Positions 51,673-61,050 are shown, counted from the stretch's first letter. The stretch is 64,000 bases of DNA from Mycobacterium numidiamassiliense (GCF_900157365.1 NZ_FUEZ01000004.1:2715066-2779065), one strand, 5' to 3'. The notes: generated by a model not told the origin, from the letters alone. Numbers and translations are program-made.

Positions 51673-52731
51673 GTGACGGCTTTGGAGACCACCGAAGAAT
51701 TCACCGAAAGGATTGTCGCCACCCTCGACGGCGCCAGTCTCACGCTGCTGCTGAGCATCGGCCATCAGACAGGTCTGCTGGACACCATGGCCGGGCTGCC
51801 GCCCGCGACCAGTTCGCAGATCGCCGACGCCGCGAAACTCAACGAGCGCTACGTCCGGGAGTGGTTGGGCGGCATGGTCACCGGACACGTCGTCGACTAC
51901 GACGCCGACACGGCCACCTACTCGTTGCCCGCCCACCGCGCCGGAGTGTTGACCCGTGCGGCCGGACCCCACAACCTCGCCGTGGTGGCGCAGTTCCTGC
52001 CGTTGCTCGGCGAGGTCGAGCAGAAAATCGTCGGCTGCTTCCGCGTCGGCGGCGGGCTGCCCTACAGCGAATTTCCGCGCTTCCACACGCTGATGGCCGA
52101 GGAGAGTGGGGCGGTGTTCGACGCCTCGCTCGTCGACGTCGTGCTGCCGTTGGTCGAAGGCCTCGTCGAGCGCCTGCGGGCGGGTGCAGACGTGGCCGAC
52201 TTCGGCTGCGGCAGCGGTCACGCGATCAACCTGATGGCGCAAGCGTTTCCGGCGAGCCGGTTCACCGGCATCGACTTTTCCGGCGAGGCCATCGCGGCGG
52301 GCGCCGGGGAGGCGGCTCGCCTGGGCCTGACGAACGCGACCTTCGAAAGCCACAATCTCGCCGAGCTGGACAAGGCGGCCGGCTACGACCTGATCACCGT
52401 GTTCGATGCCATCCACGATCAGGCCCAGCCGGCGCGGGTGCTGGAAAACATCTATCGGGCACTACGGCCGGGCGGTGTGCTGCTGATGGCCGACATCAAG
52501 GCGTCGAGCCGACTCGAGGACAACGTCGACGTCCCGATGAGCACCTACCTCTACACGACCTCGCTCATGCACTGCATGACGGTGTCGCTGGCGCTCGACG
52601 GCGCCGGCCTGGGGACAGCGTGGGGAACCCAGCTGGCCACCTCGATGCTCGCCGGCGCCGGTTTTGGCGACGTCCGGGTGGCCGAGCTCGAGTCGGACCC
52701 GATCAACAACTACTACATCGCCAGGAAGTAA
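51673..52731 (+). CDS. SAM-dependent methyltransferase (Rv2258c-like)
   Basis: About 352 residues. The start is chosen at GTG 51673 (VTALETTEEFTER); GTGs at 51667, 51658 and 51628 are in frame and no strong ribosome site decides. An N-terminal winged-helix dimerisation domain (SSQIADAAKLNERYVREWLGG) precedes the methyltransferase core with VADFGCGSGHAINLMA and FTGIDFSGEAI. This layout is that of recalled Rv2258c. The substrate is unknown. The next gene begins on the last base of its stop. Confidence 0.88.
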   Translation: MTALETTEEFTERIVATLDGASLTLLLSIGHQTGLLDTMAGLPPATSSQIADAAKLNERYVREWLGGMVTGHVVDYDADTATYSLPAHRAGVLTRAAGPHNLAVVAQFLPLLGEVEQKIVGCFRVGGGLPYSEFPRFHTLMAEESGAVFDASLVDVVLPLVEGLVERLRAGADVADFGCGSGHAINLMAQAFPASRFTGIDFSGEAIAAGAGEAARLGLTNATFESHNLAELDKAAGYDLITVFDAIHDQAQPARVLENIYRALRPGGVLLMADIKASSRLEDNVDVPMSTYLYTTSLMHCMTVSLALDGAGLGTAWGTQLATSMLAGAGFGDVRVAELESDPINNYYIARK

Positions 52732-53558
52732 TGGCGGCTCCCGACGCCCTGGGCCTCCTTGCCGAGTGGCCCGTTGCTCATGCCGCCGCGGCGGTGATCG
52801 GACCCGGCGGCGTGCTGGCCAGCCACGGCGACTCTGAGCGGGTGTTCGTGCTGGCGTCGGTGACCAAACCGTTGGCGGCCCGGGCCGCGCAGGTCGCCGC
52901 CGAAGAGGGTGTTGTGGATCTGGACACCGCGGCCGGGCCGCCCGGCTCCACGATCCGCCACCTGCTGGCGCATGCATCGGGGTTGGCGATGGGCACCGAT
53001 CGGGTGCTGGCCAGCCCCGGCACCCGGCGGATGTATTCCAACTACGGCTTCACCGTGCTGGCCCAGACCATCGAGCGGGAGTCGGGCATCGAATTCGGGC
53101 GCTACCTGTCCGAGGCGGTGTGCGAGCCCCTGGCCATGGCGAACACCCGGCTGGACGGCGGCGCGGTGGAGGCCGGGTTCGGGGCGACGTCGACGGTGGC
53201 GGATCTGGCGGCATTCGCCGGTGACCTGCTGGTTCCGTCGACGGTGTCGGCGCAGCTGCATCGCGAGGCCGCTACGGTGCAATTTCCCGGTCTCGACGGC
53301 GTGCTGCCCGGATACGGCGTGCAGCGCCCCAACGACTGGGGTCTGGGTTTTGAGATCAGGGACTCGAAATCACCGCATTGGACGGGCGGGCGGAACTCGC
53401 CGCGAACCTACGGTCATTTCGGCCAAGCGGGGGGTTTCATCTGGGCAGATCCCGATGCCGAGCTGGCGCTGGTGGTCCTGACGGACCGCGATTTCGGCGA
53501 CTGGGCGCTGCAGATTTGGCCCGAGCTATCGGACGCCGTGTTATCCCAATTCAGCTAA
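52731..53558 (+). CDS. Serine hydrolase, beta-lactamase / class C PBP-like (Rv2257c-like)
   Basis: A 275-residue protein starting at ATG 52731, which shares its A with the upstream TAA stop. The catalytic motifs are SVTK (residues 43-46), YSN (102-104), and HFGQAGG in place of KTG. No signal peptide is seen, so it is probably cytoplasmic. Such esterase-like members hydrolyse esters or small peptides rather than beta-lactams. It is coupled to the methyltransferase. Confidence 0.9.
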   Translation: MAAPDALGLLAEWPVAHAAAAVIGPGGVLASHGDSERVFVLASVTKPLAARAAQVAAEEGVVDLDTAAGPPGSTIRHLLAHASGLAMGTDRVLASPGTRRMYSNYGFTVLAQTIERESGIEFGRYLSEAVCEPLAMANTRLDGGAVEAGFGATSTVADLAAFAGDLLVPSTVSAQLHREAATVQFPGLDGVLPGYGVQRPNDWGLGFEIRDSKSPHWTGGRNSPRTYGHFGQAGGFIWADPDAELALVVLTDRDFGDWALQIWPELSDAVLSQFS

Positions 53559-53699
53559 TTGGGACTGCACACTAGCGCAACAGGGGTCTCACAAGGCACA
53601 CTAGACACGCAGGACACAAAAATTCGATGTAGCACTGTGCTTACCGGGTTCGCCAGGTCGTTGGGGAAGACGTCCCTCGCGGAACCGAAGGAGCAGCAG

Positions 53700-54212
53700 A
53701 TGCGCACGTCGAATCAGTTCGCCGACGTTACGGCGGGTGTGGTGTATGTGCACGCCTCGCCTGCGGCGGTTTGCCCACATGTCGAGTGGGCGTTGTCGTC
53801 GACCCTGCAATCCAAGGCCAACTTGGTCTGGACACCGCAGCCGGCGATGCCCGGACAGCTGCGCGCCGTCACCAACTGGATCGGGCCGGTGGGCACCGGT
53901 AGCCGGTTGGCCAACGCGCTGCGCTCCTGGTCCGTGCTGCGGTTCGAGGTCACCGAGGACCCCAGCACGGGAGTCGACGGCCAGCGGTTCAGCCACACCC
54001 CGCAGCTGGGCCTGTGGAGCGGAGCGATGAGCGCCAACGGCGACATCATGGTCGGGGAGATGCGGCTGCGGTCGATGATGGCGCAGGGCGCCGACACGCT
54101 GGCCGCCGAACTGGACTCCGTGCTCGGGACGGCATGGGACGACGCGCTCGAGGTCTACCGCGACGGCGGCGACGCCGGGGAAATGACCTGGCTCAGCCGC
54201 GGCGTCGGTTAG
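53700..54212 (+). CDS. DUF3145 protein (Rv2256c-like)
   Basis: The ATG at 53700 follows AAGGAG and gives 170 residues; the open frame begins further upstream but that part is not conserved-looking. The sequence VVYVHASPAAVCPHVEWALSS and TPQPAMPGQLRAVTNWIG is characteristic of DUF3145, an actinobacterial family without known activity. It is rich in Trp and probably cytoplasmic. The gene lies 141 bp after the serine hydrolase. Confidence 0.87.
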   Translation: MRTSNQFADVTAGVVYVHASPAAVCPHVEWALSSTLQSKANLVWTPQPAMPGQLRAVTNWIGPVGTGSRLANALRSWSVLRFEVTEDPSTGVDGQRFSHTPQLGLWSGAMSANGDIMVGEMRLRSMMAQGADTLAAELDSVLGTAWDDALEVYRDGGDAGEMTWLSRGVG

Positions 54213-54245
54213 GCGATAGCGGCGTCGGCTAGGCGGTTGCGACCA

Positions 54246-54941
54246 TCAGATACCGGGACTGATCACCGACGCGATCGCACTGCGAGGCACCGACACCTGG
54301 GTGGCCTCTAACGCCGGCTGCAGCCCGTTCTGATCGAAGAAGAACACGATGGCGTCGTTGGTGATCGCGAAGCTCTGGTAGTTCGCCGGATTGAGTCCGG
54401 CGTCGGTAGGAATCGACACGGCCGACCCGTACCGGTCGGTCAGGGTCTTTTGCACGATCGGCAGGATCGCCTGTAGCGGTTGGGTTCCCGGCCGGAACAG
54501 TGCGTCGAAAGTGATCGGCGTGTGGGTGGCCAGGTTGTAGTTGAACGATTTGTACCAGGTCGACGGGTGGGCACCGCCCAGGTTCTGGTAGATCTTGGCC
54601 ACCACTGATTGGGTACCGCTTTGCGGCGGCCCGGAGCTGTAGCGGTCGCTGGTGACGTCCAGCTCGGTGGGTGACGTCAAAGTGCTCAGTGGCCCGCGGG
54701 CATTGCCGTAGTCGTCGGCGACTTTGCTGAGGTAGCCGGTTATCGCTTGCTCGTCCGGATAGTTGGCCGGGAAGACCATGTCGATGTTCGAGAACGGTCC
54801 CGATGCCTCGAAGTGGCACATCTGATTTCCGTCCACGCGCGGGCACATTTGCGCGTCGGCACTGGCGGCCGCGGGCCACGCGATGGCCGCTGCTGCGGCG
54901 AGCGTCGCCACGATCCCCGCCATCTGAGCTGATCCGTTCAC
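54246..54941 (-). CDS. Secreted MPT64-like protein (DUF3298/RsiV type)
   Basis: A 231-residue exported protein with a GTG start at 54941 and AAAGGAG 5 nt upstream. The signal peptide ends near AAASADA. The mature part shows the MPT64/RsiV pattern: NIDMVFPANYPDEQAITGYL, VAKIYQNLGGAHPSTWYKSFNYNL, PITFDALFRPG, and a C-terminal FAITNDAIVFFFDQNGL. MPT64 is a secreted antigen that disturbs host membranes; this paralogue's role is unknown. Cys33 and Cys42 may be bridged. Confidence 0.87.
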   Translation of the reverse strand: MNGSAQMAGIVATLAAAAAIAWPAAASADAQMCPRVDGNQMCHFEASGPFSNIDMVFPANYPDEQAITGYLSKVADDYGNARGPLSTLTSPTELDVTSDRYSSGPPQSGTQSVVAKIYQNLGGAHPSTWYKSFNYNLATHTPITFDALFRPGTQPLQAILPIVQKTLTDRYGSAVSIPTDAGLNPANYQSFAITNDAIVFFFDQNGLQPALEATQVSVPRSAIASVISPGI

Positions 54942-55028
54942 GTTGACTCCTTTGGTTTCCCACGGGCTTGCTTGTTGCCACCAGTAGATCGTGGGGAACT
55001 CAAAGCATTCTTGACGTGCGACGAAATG

Positions 55029-55544
55029 TCAGACAACCGGCGGGTGCGTCGGGGCGGCCGTCACCGGCATGTCGACATTGCCCTTGCACGCCCCGCTTTT
55101 GATATCGGTGTGAAAGACACCGGTAAGCACCCCGTTGGCGCCGGGCGTATAGACGGTGATGGATTTGGCGGGGTCGGGTTCGATTGTCCCGTCGGGCAAT
55201 AGGCAGTCCCAATTCCACGTCATCTCGCGCACCCATTGCGACCCATTCCAGGTGAATTCGATGGTGCGCGGCATGGAGTCGTTTTTCGGCGGCGGGGGAT
55301 TGTCCACCGTGGCAATGCAGGTGCCCGACGAGCATTTCGAACTAATCGAGACAATGGTGCGGTGCGGGCTTTCCGGCTGGCTGGCCGCCACGCTGATGCC
55401 GGTCTTGGCATTGGCCGACAGGGTCAGCAGATACTCGCCGTTCCACAGCGGATCCGCGGCCAAAGACGCCGGGGCGAGTCCCATCAGGCCCACCAACGGC
55501 GTCGCCGTCAGAAAAACAGCCGTAATAGTGCGATGTCCGGACAT
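55029..55544 (-). CDS. Secreted protein of unknown function (Rv2253-like)
   Basis: The ATG at 55544 with GGGAGGAAAG upstream gives 171 residues and a Sec signal peptide (VFLTATPLVGLMGLAPASLA). The mature domain (WNGEYLLTLSANAKTGISVA; FTWNGSQWVREMTWNWDC) has several Trp and four Cys and resembles recalled Rv2253 and related small secreted mycobacterial proteins. No activity is known. It is followed downstream by the MPT64-like gene after 87 bp. Confidence 0.85.
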   Translation of the reverse strand: MSGHRTITAVFLTATPLVGLMGLAPASLAADPLWNGEYLLTLSANAKTGISVAASQPESPHRTIVSISSKCSSGTCIATVDNPPPPKNDSMPRTIEFTWNGSQWVREMTWNWDCLLPDGTIEPDPAKSITVYTPGANGVLTGVFHTDIKSGACKGNVDMPVTAAPTHPPVV

Positions 55545-55623
55545 TCTTTCCTCCCGCAGGAGCGGCCATGCTGCGAAAACGCAGATCTGCCAAGATGTCG
55601 AATTCGGGGGTTCAGTTGTTACA

Positions 55624-56574
55624 TCACCGGGGTCGCGCGGGACGAAGAATGTCCAGTGCGCCGGGTACCACATAGATCTCCGCGGGCAGCAGGCAGGCGA
55701 AGTCGCCGTCGGCGTAGACATTGATACCGGGGGATTCGACGTAGATCGTTGAGGCGCGTGCCGTCTTCACCGCGTCCAGCTGGACGTGGGTGCCGGTGAA
55801 CACCGTCGGAAACAGCCGCAACAGCTTTGTCCGGGACGCTTCGGTCAACATGGTGATGTCGAGCAGGCCGTCGGTGTGATCCGCGTTGGGGCAGACCAGC
55901 ATCCCGCCGCCGTAGCTGCGTGTGTTGCCGAAGGCCGCCAGCGTGATGTCGGCATCGATTTCGTGGGTGCCGTCGAGCACCATTCGAAATGGCAGCAGCC
56001 GCAGTTGCGACAATTCGGCCAGTATCGCGGTGTAGTAGCGCAATCGCCCGTGCGGCCACCTCATCCGGTTGGCCCGGTCGGTCACCAGGGAATCGAAGCC
56101 AGCGGCGGCCACGGTGCCGAACCACTTCTGGTTACCGTTGCCGTCGCGGATCCGGCCCAGGTCAATGGTTTCGGTCCAGCCGTCGATGACGACATCCGCG
56201 GCGGCCTCGGGATCCTTTGTGGGAATACCGAATTCACGAGCATGATCGTTTCCGGTGCCCGCCGGAATGATGCCGAGAGGAATGCCGGTGCCCGCCAAGA
56301 CTTGCAGCGCATTGGAGACGACGCCGTCGCCGCCCGTCACCACTAAAGCGTCGGTGCCTCGTTCGAGTGCCGCACCGGCGAGATAGCGGGCGTCTTGCGC
56401 GTCGTCGCCGATGATTTCGACGACCTCGATGCCCTTGTGCTGGAGCCGGGCGATGGCGATCTGCGCGGCGCGAATGGCCGCGCCATGCCCCGACGCGGGG
56501 TTGGTCAGTGCGGTCACCTTGCCGATCTCACGCCGGTGCCGCTGGCCGGCGGAGGCGGGGTGATTGCTAGACAT
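55624..56574 (-). CDS. dagK: Diacylglycerol kinase DagK (Rv2252-like)
   Basis: A 316-residue lipid kinase of the DgkB/YegS type. The catalytic-domain motifs are TALTNPASGHG (substrate and nucleotide loop), VTGGDGVVSNALQ (GGDG phosphate loop), and LGIIPAGTGNDHAREFG. It phosphorylates diacylglycerol to phosphatidic acid for phospholipid and PIM synthesis, as reported for Rv2252. It starts 6 nt after the Rv2251-like gene, so the two are one operon. Confidence 0.93.
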   Translation of the reverse strand: MSSNHPASAGQRHRREIGKVTALTNPASGHGAAIRAAQIAIARLQHKGIEVVEIIGDDAQDARYLAGAALERGTDALVVTGGDGVVSNALQVLAGTGIPLGIIPAGTGNDHAREFGIPTKDPEAAADVVIDGWTETIDLGRIRDGNGNQKWFGTVAAAGFDSLVTDRANRMRWPHGRLRYYTAILAELSQLRLLPFRMVLDGTHEIDADITLAAFGNTRSYGGGMLVCPNADHTDGLLDITMLTEASRTKLLRLFPTVFTGTHVQLDAVKTARASTIYVESPGINVYADGDFACLLPAEIYVVPGALDILRPARPR

Positions 56575-56580
56575 CGGCAG

Positions 56581-58191
56581 TCACGGAATCAGCTTGCCGG
56601 GGTTGAGGATTCCCGCCGGATCCAGTGTCGCCTTGACCGCGCGCAACACCTGCACGCCCAGATCGCCAACCTCCTCGCGCATCCAGGGCCGGTGGTCGGC
56701 ACCGACCGCATGGTGGTGGGTGATGGTCCCGCCGGCGGCCATGATCGCGTCCGACGCGGCCTTCTTGGCGGTCCGCCACTGCTCGATCGGATCGCCGCGC
56801 TGGCCCGCGACGACCGTGAAATACAGCGAAGCGCCGGTGGGGTACACATGCGAAATGTGACACATCACCAGCGTCGGTGTGCCCGATTCGGCCAGGGCCG
56901 CGGTGAGGGCTTCGGTGACGGCGGCCTTGAGTGCGGGGACGTTCGACCAATTGGTAGCGGTTTCCAGCGTCTCGCACAGCGCGCCCGCGGAGAGCAGCGA
57001 GTCGCGCAGATACGGCGCGGCGAACCGGCCTCGCTCCCACGCCCGCGCCGGTTCTTCACCCAACGACGTGCCACCGTGGGTGGCCAGCAGTGCGCTGGTT
57101 TCGGCCTGCCGACTCTCGACGTGTTCCTTGGTGCCCTCGAAGACGGTGATGCCCAGGCAGCCGCCGGTGATCTGGTTTTCGCCGATCGCCTCGGTGGTGG
57201 CCAGGTTGATGCCGGTCTCCACCTCGTCGGAGAGTCGAATGACGGTGGGGCCGGTGGCATTTTGCGTGACGGCGCGCATGGCCGCAGCCCCGGTGGCGAA
57301 ATCGGGAAACGACCATGCCTCGTAGCGGACGGCCTCCGGCGTTGGATGCACGCGCAGCCGCACCTCGGTGATGACGCCCAAGGTGCCCTCCGAGCCGATC
57401 AGCAGCTGGCGCAGGTCGGGGCCCGCGGCCGATTCCGGGGCGCGACCCAGATCCCACGTGCCCACCGGAGTGATCATCCGTAGCCCGCGGACCATGTCGT
57501 TGAACCGGCCGTAGCCCGCCGAGTCCTGGCCGGAGGATCGGGTCGCCGCGAAGCCGCCGATGGTGGCGTATTCAAAGCTCTGCGGGAAATGCCCCAGCGA
57601 AAAGCCGTGTGCGCCGAGTAGGCGTTCGGCGTCCGGGCCGGTGACACCGGCGCCGAAAACCGCCTGGCCGGACACCTCGTCGAGGGAGATCAGCTGGTCG
57701 AAACGGCGCAGGTCGAGGGAGACCACCGCGTTGAATATGCCGCGGGTGGGATTGAGGCCGCCGACCACGTTGGTGCCACCCCCGAACGGGATGACCGCGA
57801 TGCCGTGCTCCGAGCAGTAGCGCAGGATCGCGGCAACGGCGTCCTCGTCGCCCGGCAGCAGAATCGCGTCGGGTGCATCTTGGGCCTCAGTGTCCTTGCG
57901 GCGCAGCAGGTCGATGGTGGACTTGCCGCCGGCGTGCAGCACCCGGTCGCGGTCGTCGGTGCGGCAGTATTCGGCACCGACGATGGCCGCCAGCGCGTCC
58001 CGGTCTGCTTGCGATAATGCCGATCCGAGCACTTGAACGTTGTCCAGATCCAGTTCTTTTGCCGGCGAATCATCCAGTCCGACAGCTTGTTTCAGGAGTG
58101 TGCGGATCCCGTCGGAGAGCGGCTTGGCCGCCGCGGCATCCCCCCAGGCATTCCATTTCATCGGTGGCAGGAGTTCGTCGAGATCCGTCAT
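56581..58191 (-). CDS. FAD-binding oxidase, alkyl-DHAP synthase-like (Rv2251-like)
   Basis: A 536-residue flavoprotein with the PCMH-type FAD domain: PFGGGTNVVGGLNP near residue 145, GATIGGFAATRSSGQDSAGYGR, and GSEGTLGVITEVRLRVHP. The C-terminus has ITHHHAVGADHRPWM and ends DPAGILNPGKLIP. The long N-terminus and the His-His-His segment resemble alkyldihydroxyacetonephosphate synthases, which swap an acyl for an alkyl chain in ether-lipid formation. Co-transcription with dagK supports a lipid role. Confidence 0.9.
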   Translation of the reverse strand: MTDLDELLPPMKWNAWGDAAAAKPLSDGIRTLLKQAVGLDDSPAKELDLDNVQVLGSALSQADRDALAAIVGAEYCRTDDRDRVLHAGGKSTIDLLRRKDTEAQDAPDAILLPGDEDAVAAILRYCSEHGIAVIPFGGGTNVVGGLNPTRGIFNAVVSLDLRRFDQLISLDEVSGQAVFGAGVTGPDAERLLGAHGFSLGHFPQSFEYATIGGFAATRSSGQDSAGYGRFNDMVRGLRMITPVGTWDLGRAPESAAGPDLRQLLIGSEGTLGVITEVRLRVHPTPEAVRYEAWSFPDFATGAAAMRAVTQNATGPTVIRLSDEVETGINLATTEAIGENQITGGCLGITVFEGTKEHVESRQAETSALLATHGGTSLGEEPARAWERGRFAAPYLRDSLLSAGALCETLETATNWSNVPALKAAVTEALTAALAESGTPTLVMCHISHVYPTGASLYFTVVAGQRGDPIEQWRTAKKAASDAIMAAGGTITHHHAVGADHRPWMREEVGDLGVQVLRAVKATLDPAGILNPGKLIP

Positions 58192-58229
58192 GCGTTACAG
58201 TATTACACATGCTGTCAATCAGTAACGCA
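58191..58229. promoter_or_regulatory. Inverted repeat over the dagK-operon / TetR start region
   Basis: TGCGTTACAG (58191-58200) and CAGTAACGCA (58220-58229) are inverted with one mismatch. Only 17 bp separate the two divergent start codons (58191 and 58209), and the repeat covers both. The TetR product encoded at 58209 is the natural candidate to bind it and to repress itself and the Rv2251-dagK operon. Confidence 0.55.
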
Positions 58230-58778
58230 CCCGCGGACATCGGCGAGCGAATTCTTGCCGCCGCGGCCAGCTGCATCGTCGACTTCGGCGTGGACCGGGT
58301 GACGCTCGCCGAGATCGCGCGGCGAGCGGGCGTGAGCCGGCCGACCGTGTACCGCCGCTGGCCGGACACCCCGTCGATCGTGTCGGCGCTGTTGACCGAA
58401 CATGTCATTGGCGTGATGCGTGAGGCGCCGTTGCACGGCGACGACCGGGAATCGCTTGTGCGCCAGATTGTTACGGTGTCCAATCTGCTGCGCCGCGACG
58501 AACTGGTCATGTCGGTGATGCACTCGCAGCTGGCCTCGACCTACATCACCGAACGCCTCGGAGCCAGCCAGCAGATGTTGATCGACGCTCTTGCCGAGCG
58601 ACTGCGCGCCGCCCAGCGTCATGGCAGCGTCCGGGCCGGCAACCCCCTGCAGATGGCCACCATGGTGTTGCTGATCGCCCAGTCGACCATTCAGTCGGAG
58701 CAGATCGTGCGGCCGATTCTCGATGCCGACGCGTTGGCCACCGAACTCGCCCACTCGTTGAACGGATATCTGTCCTGA
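58209..58778 (+). CDS. TetR-family regulator (Rv2250c-like)
   Basis: A 189-residue regulator starting at ATG 58209. The DNA-binding domain is GERILAAAASCIVDFGVDR and VTLAEIARRAGVSRPTVYRRW, followed by a helical ligand domain. It is divergent from the Rv2251-like gene and coupled to glpD1 through a TGATG overlap at 58776-58780, so it probably regulates glycerol-phosphate and ether-lipid metabolism on both sides. Confidence 0.92.
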   Translation: MLSISNAPADIGERILAAAASCIVDFGVDRVTLAEIARRAGVSRPTVYRRWPDTPSIVSALLTEHVIGVMREAPLHGDDRESLVRQIVTVSNLLRRDELVMSVMHSQLASTYITERLGASQQMLIDALAERLRAAQRHGSVRAGNPLQMATMVLLIAQSTIQSEQIVRPILDADALATELAHSLNGYLS

Positions 58779-60307
58779 TGACCGCAGCCCTAAACGCCGC
58801 ACGCCGCGCAGCCGACTTGACCGCACTGGCCGACGGCGAACCGTTGGACGTGCTGGTGATTGGCGGCGGCATCACCGGCGCCGGGATCGCATTGGATGCC
58901 GCCTCGCGCGGTCTGCGAGTCGCGTTGGTCGAGAAGCACGATCTCGCATTCGGCACCAGCCGCTGGAGTTCCAAACTGGTCCACGGTGGTCTGCGCTACC
59001 TGGCGACCGGCAATGTCGGAATCGCCCGGCGCAGCGCCATCGAGCGCGGAATCCTGATGGCGCGCAACGCCCCTCACCTCGTACACGCGATGCCGCAGCT
59101 GGTTCCGCTGTTGCCATCGATGAGTCACAGCAAGCGCGCCCTGGTGCGTGCCGGATTTCTCGCCGGCGATGCGTTGCGGGCGCTCGCGGGCACGTCGTCG
59201 GCCATCCTGCCTCGATCGCGCAGAATCTCCGCCCAGCGCGTGGTTGGCATCGCGCCGACGGTTCGCCGCGACGGCCTGGACGGCGGCCTGCTGGCCTACG
59301 ACGGGCAGCTGGTCGACGACGCACGACTGGTCGTCGCGGTCGCGCGGACCGCCGCCCAGCACGGCGCCCGGATATTGACCCACGTGGCCGCGAGTGAGGC
59401 GACCGGCACCTCAGTCCGGTTGACCGATCAGCGCGGCGGGGAATCGTTCGACGTGTCCGCGGCTGCGGTCATCAACGCCGCCGGAGTATGGGCGGGCGAG
59501 ATCGATGACTCGCTGCGATTGCGGCCCAGCCGCGGTACGCATCTGGTATTCGACGCCAACACTTTCGGCAATCCGACTGCGGCGCTGACGATTCCGATCC
59601 CCGGCGAACTCAACCGCTTCGTGTTCGCGATGCCCGAGCAACTGGGCAGGGTTTACCTCGGCCTGACCGACGAGGCCGCGCCTGGCCCGATTCCGGACGT
59701 GCCCGAGCCGTCCGCGGGCGAGATCTCGTTTCTTCTCGACACGGTGAACACCGCGCTGCAGACGGCGCTCACGACGGCGGATGTGATCGGTTCCTACGCG
59801 GGGCTGCGTCCGCTCGTCGACACCGGGGAAGGACGCACCGCCGATGTTTCCCGCGAGCACGACGTCATCGAGTCGCCCTCGGGCGTGATCAGCGTGATCG
59901 GCGGCAAGCTGACCGAATACCGCTACATGGCAGAGGATGTCCTCGACCGCGCTATCGGTCTGCGACGGTTGCGCGCCGCGAGTTGCCGAACCCGAAACCT
60001 GCCGCTGATCGGCGCGCCGGCGAACCCCGGTCCGGCCGCCGGGCCGGGTGATGTGCCTGGCTCGCTGGTCGCGCGTTACGGCGCCGAGGCGCCCAGCGTG
60101 CTCGCCGCCGCCACCTGCGAACGGCCAGCCGAGCCGGTGGCCGAGGGCATCGATGTGATCCGGGCGGAGTTCGAATACGCGGTGACCCATGAGGGCGCCC
60201 TGGACGTCGACGACATCCTCGATCGGCGGACCCGGATCGGCCTGGTGCCGGGTGATCGCGAGCGGGTCGTGGCCGTGGCCGAGGAGTTCCTGGCGTTGCG
60301 GGGCTGA
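58778..60307 (+). CDS. glpD1: Glycerol-3-phosphate dehydrogenase GlpD1
   Basis: A 509-residue FAD enzyme. The dinucleotide fold is VLVIGGGITGAGIALDAASRG, followed by the family-specific TSRWSSKLVHGGLRYL. Later segments include AAGVWAGEID and GSYAGLRPLVDTG, and the C-terminal DUF-like domain ends RRTRIGLVPGDRERVV. It oxidises sn-glycerol-3-phosphate to DHAP at the membrane and passes electrons to quinone. It matches recalled Rv2249c and starts on the TetR stop. Confidence 0.95.
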   Translation: MTAALNAARRAADLTALADGEPLDVLVIGGGITGAGIALDAASRGLRVALVEKHDLAFGTSRWSSKLVHGGLRYLATGNVGIARRSAIERGILMARNAPHLVHAMPQLVPLLPSMSHSKRALVRAGFLAGDALRALAGTSSAILPRSRRISAQRVVGIAPTVRRDGLDGGLLAYDGQLVDDARLVVAVARTAAQHGARILTHVAASEATGTSVRLTDQRGGESFDVSAAAVINAAGVWAGEIDDSLRLRPSRGTHLVFDANTFGNPTAALTIPIPGELNRFVFAMPEQLGRVYLGLTDEAAPGPIPDVPEPSAGEISFLLDTVNTALQTALTTADVIGSYAGLRPLVDTGEGRTADVSREHDVIESPSGVISVIGGKLTEYRYMAEDVLDRAIGLRRLRAASCRTRNLPLIGAPANPGPAAGPGDVPGSLVARYGAEAPSVLAAATCERPAEPVAEGIDVIRAEFEYAVTHEGALDVDDILDRRTRIGLVPGDRERVVAVAEEFLALRG

Positions 60308-60356
60308 CCGCATCGCGGGCGGTTCTTGCAGCGAGGCTCACCGCTCGGTAGCTTTT

Positions 60357-60368
60357 ATCGGAACCGAT
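60357..60368. promoter_or_regulatory. Operator-like dyad upstream of TetR gene
   Basis: ATCGGAACCGAT is a perfect 12-bp dyad 31 bp before the TetR start codon. The CGGAAC half and the following ATCCGTAT resemble the ACGGAAC / GTTCCGT arms found upstream of the monooxygenase gene, so both may be bound by the TetR encoded between them. Confidence 0.5.
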
Positions 60369-60399
60369 CCGTATCGCGTCGAACCGGGGGATTTTCGCC

Positions 60400-61050
60400 A
60401 TGGCTACCGAGGGCGTCCGACGCGACCGACCGCCGCGCACGGCACGCCGATCCCCGGTGAATAAGTCGGGACGCTTCGATCCGTCGCTCGATGCCGCGAT
60501 TCTCGAGGCCGCCCTCGCGGGGCTTGGCGAGCTGGGCTACGAGCGGATGAGCATGGACGACATCGCATCCCGCGCGCGGGTGGGCAAGGCCGCGATCTAT
60601 CGGCGCTGGTCGTCAAAGCCTGCCGTGGTCGCGGACGCGATCGCCCACTGGCGACGAACGCTGGGGCCCGTCGAGCCGCCGAATACGGGTGGCCTGCGCA
60701 GCGACATCGACGCACTGGTGGACGCAGTGCCGGACTTCGATGCGGACGCGCTCAACACGATCAAGGTGATCGTCGGTGTGGCGACGGCCGCGATGCACCA
60801 TCCCGTTCTCGCGGCAGCGCTGGACGATCTCGCGCTGTCCACGCCCCGTCAGATCATCAGTGCGGTCCTCGACCACGCCGTGGCCCGCGGCGACATCCCA
60901 GCCGGTCGCGATTTGACGCTGGTGCCCGACGCGCTGATGGGCCTCAATGTCCTGCGAGTGATGACGGGACGGCCGATCGATCGTGTCTACGTTCGGCGCG
61001 CTCTCGAGACGCTGATACTGCCGCTCGCCGCCGCCGACCCCGGCGAGTAG
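60400..61050 (+). CDS. TetR-family regulator
   Basis: A 216-residue TetR regulator with a basic N-terminal extension (EGVRRDRPPRTARRSP) and HTH LGYERMSMDDIASRARVGKAA then IYRRWSSK. The C-terminal domain is of the TetR_C type seen in many actinobacterial repressors. It sits between glpD1 and an FAD monooxygenase on the same strand, with related dyads before each of the latter two genes. It probably controls the monooxygenase. Confidence 0.92.
   Translation: MATEGVRRDRPPRTARRSPVNKSGRFDPSLDAAILEAALAGLGELGYERMSMDDIASRARVGKAAIYRRWSSKPAVVADAIAHWRRTLGPVEPPNTGGLRSDIDALVDAVPDFDADALNTIKVIVGVATAAMHHPVLAAALDDLALSTPRQIISAVLDHAVARGDIPAGRDLTLVPDALMGLNVLRVMTGRPIDRVYVRRALETLILPLAAADPGE

Noticed and set aside
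51540..53558. A 672-codon gene spanning the methyltransferase and serine hydrolase
   Set aside because: The first 397 codons are a shadow of the methyltransferase; the hydrolase has a clear ATG at 52731 overlapping the preceding stop.
54198..54236. Imperfect duplication GCGGCGTCGGTTAGGCG / GCGGCGTCGGCTAGGCG at the end of the DUF3145 gene
   Set aside because: It is too short to be more than a local slippage event; no function suggested.
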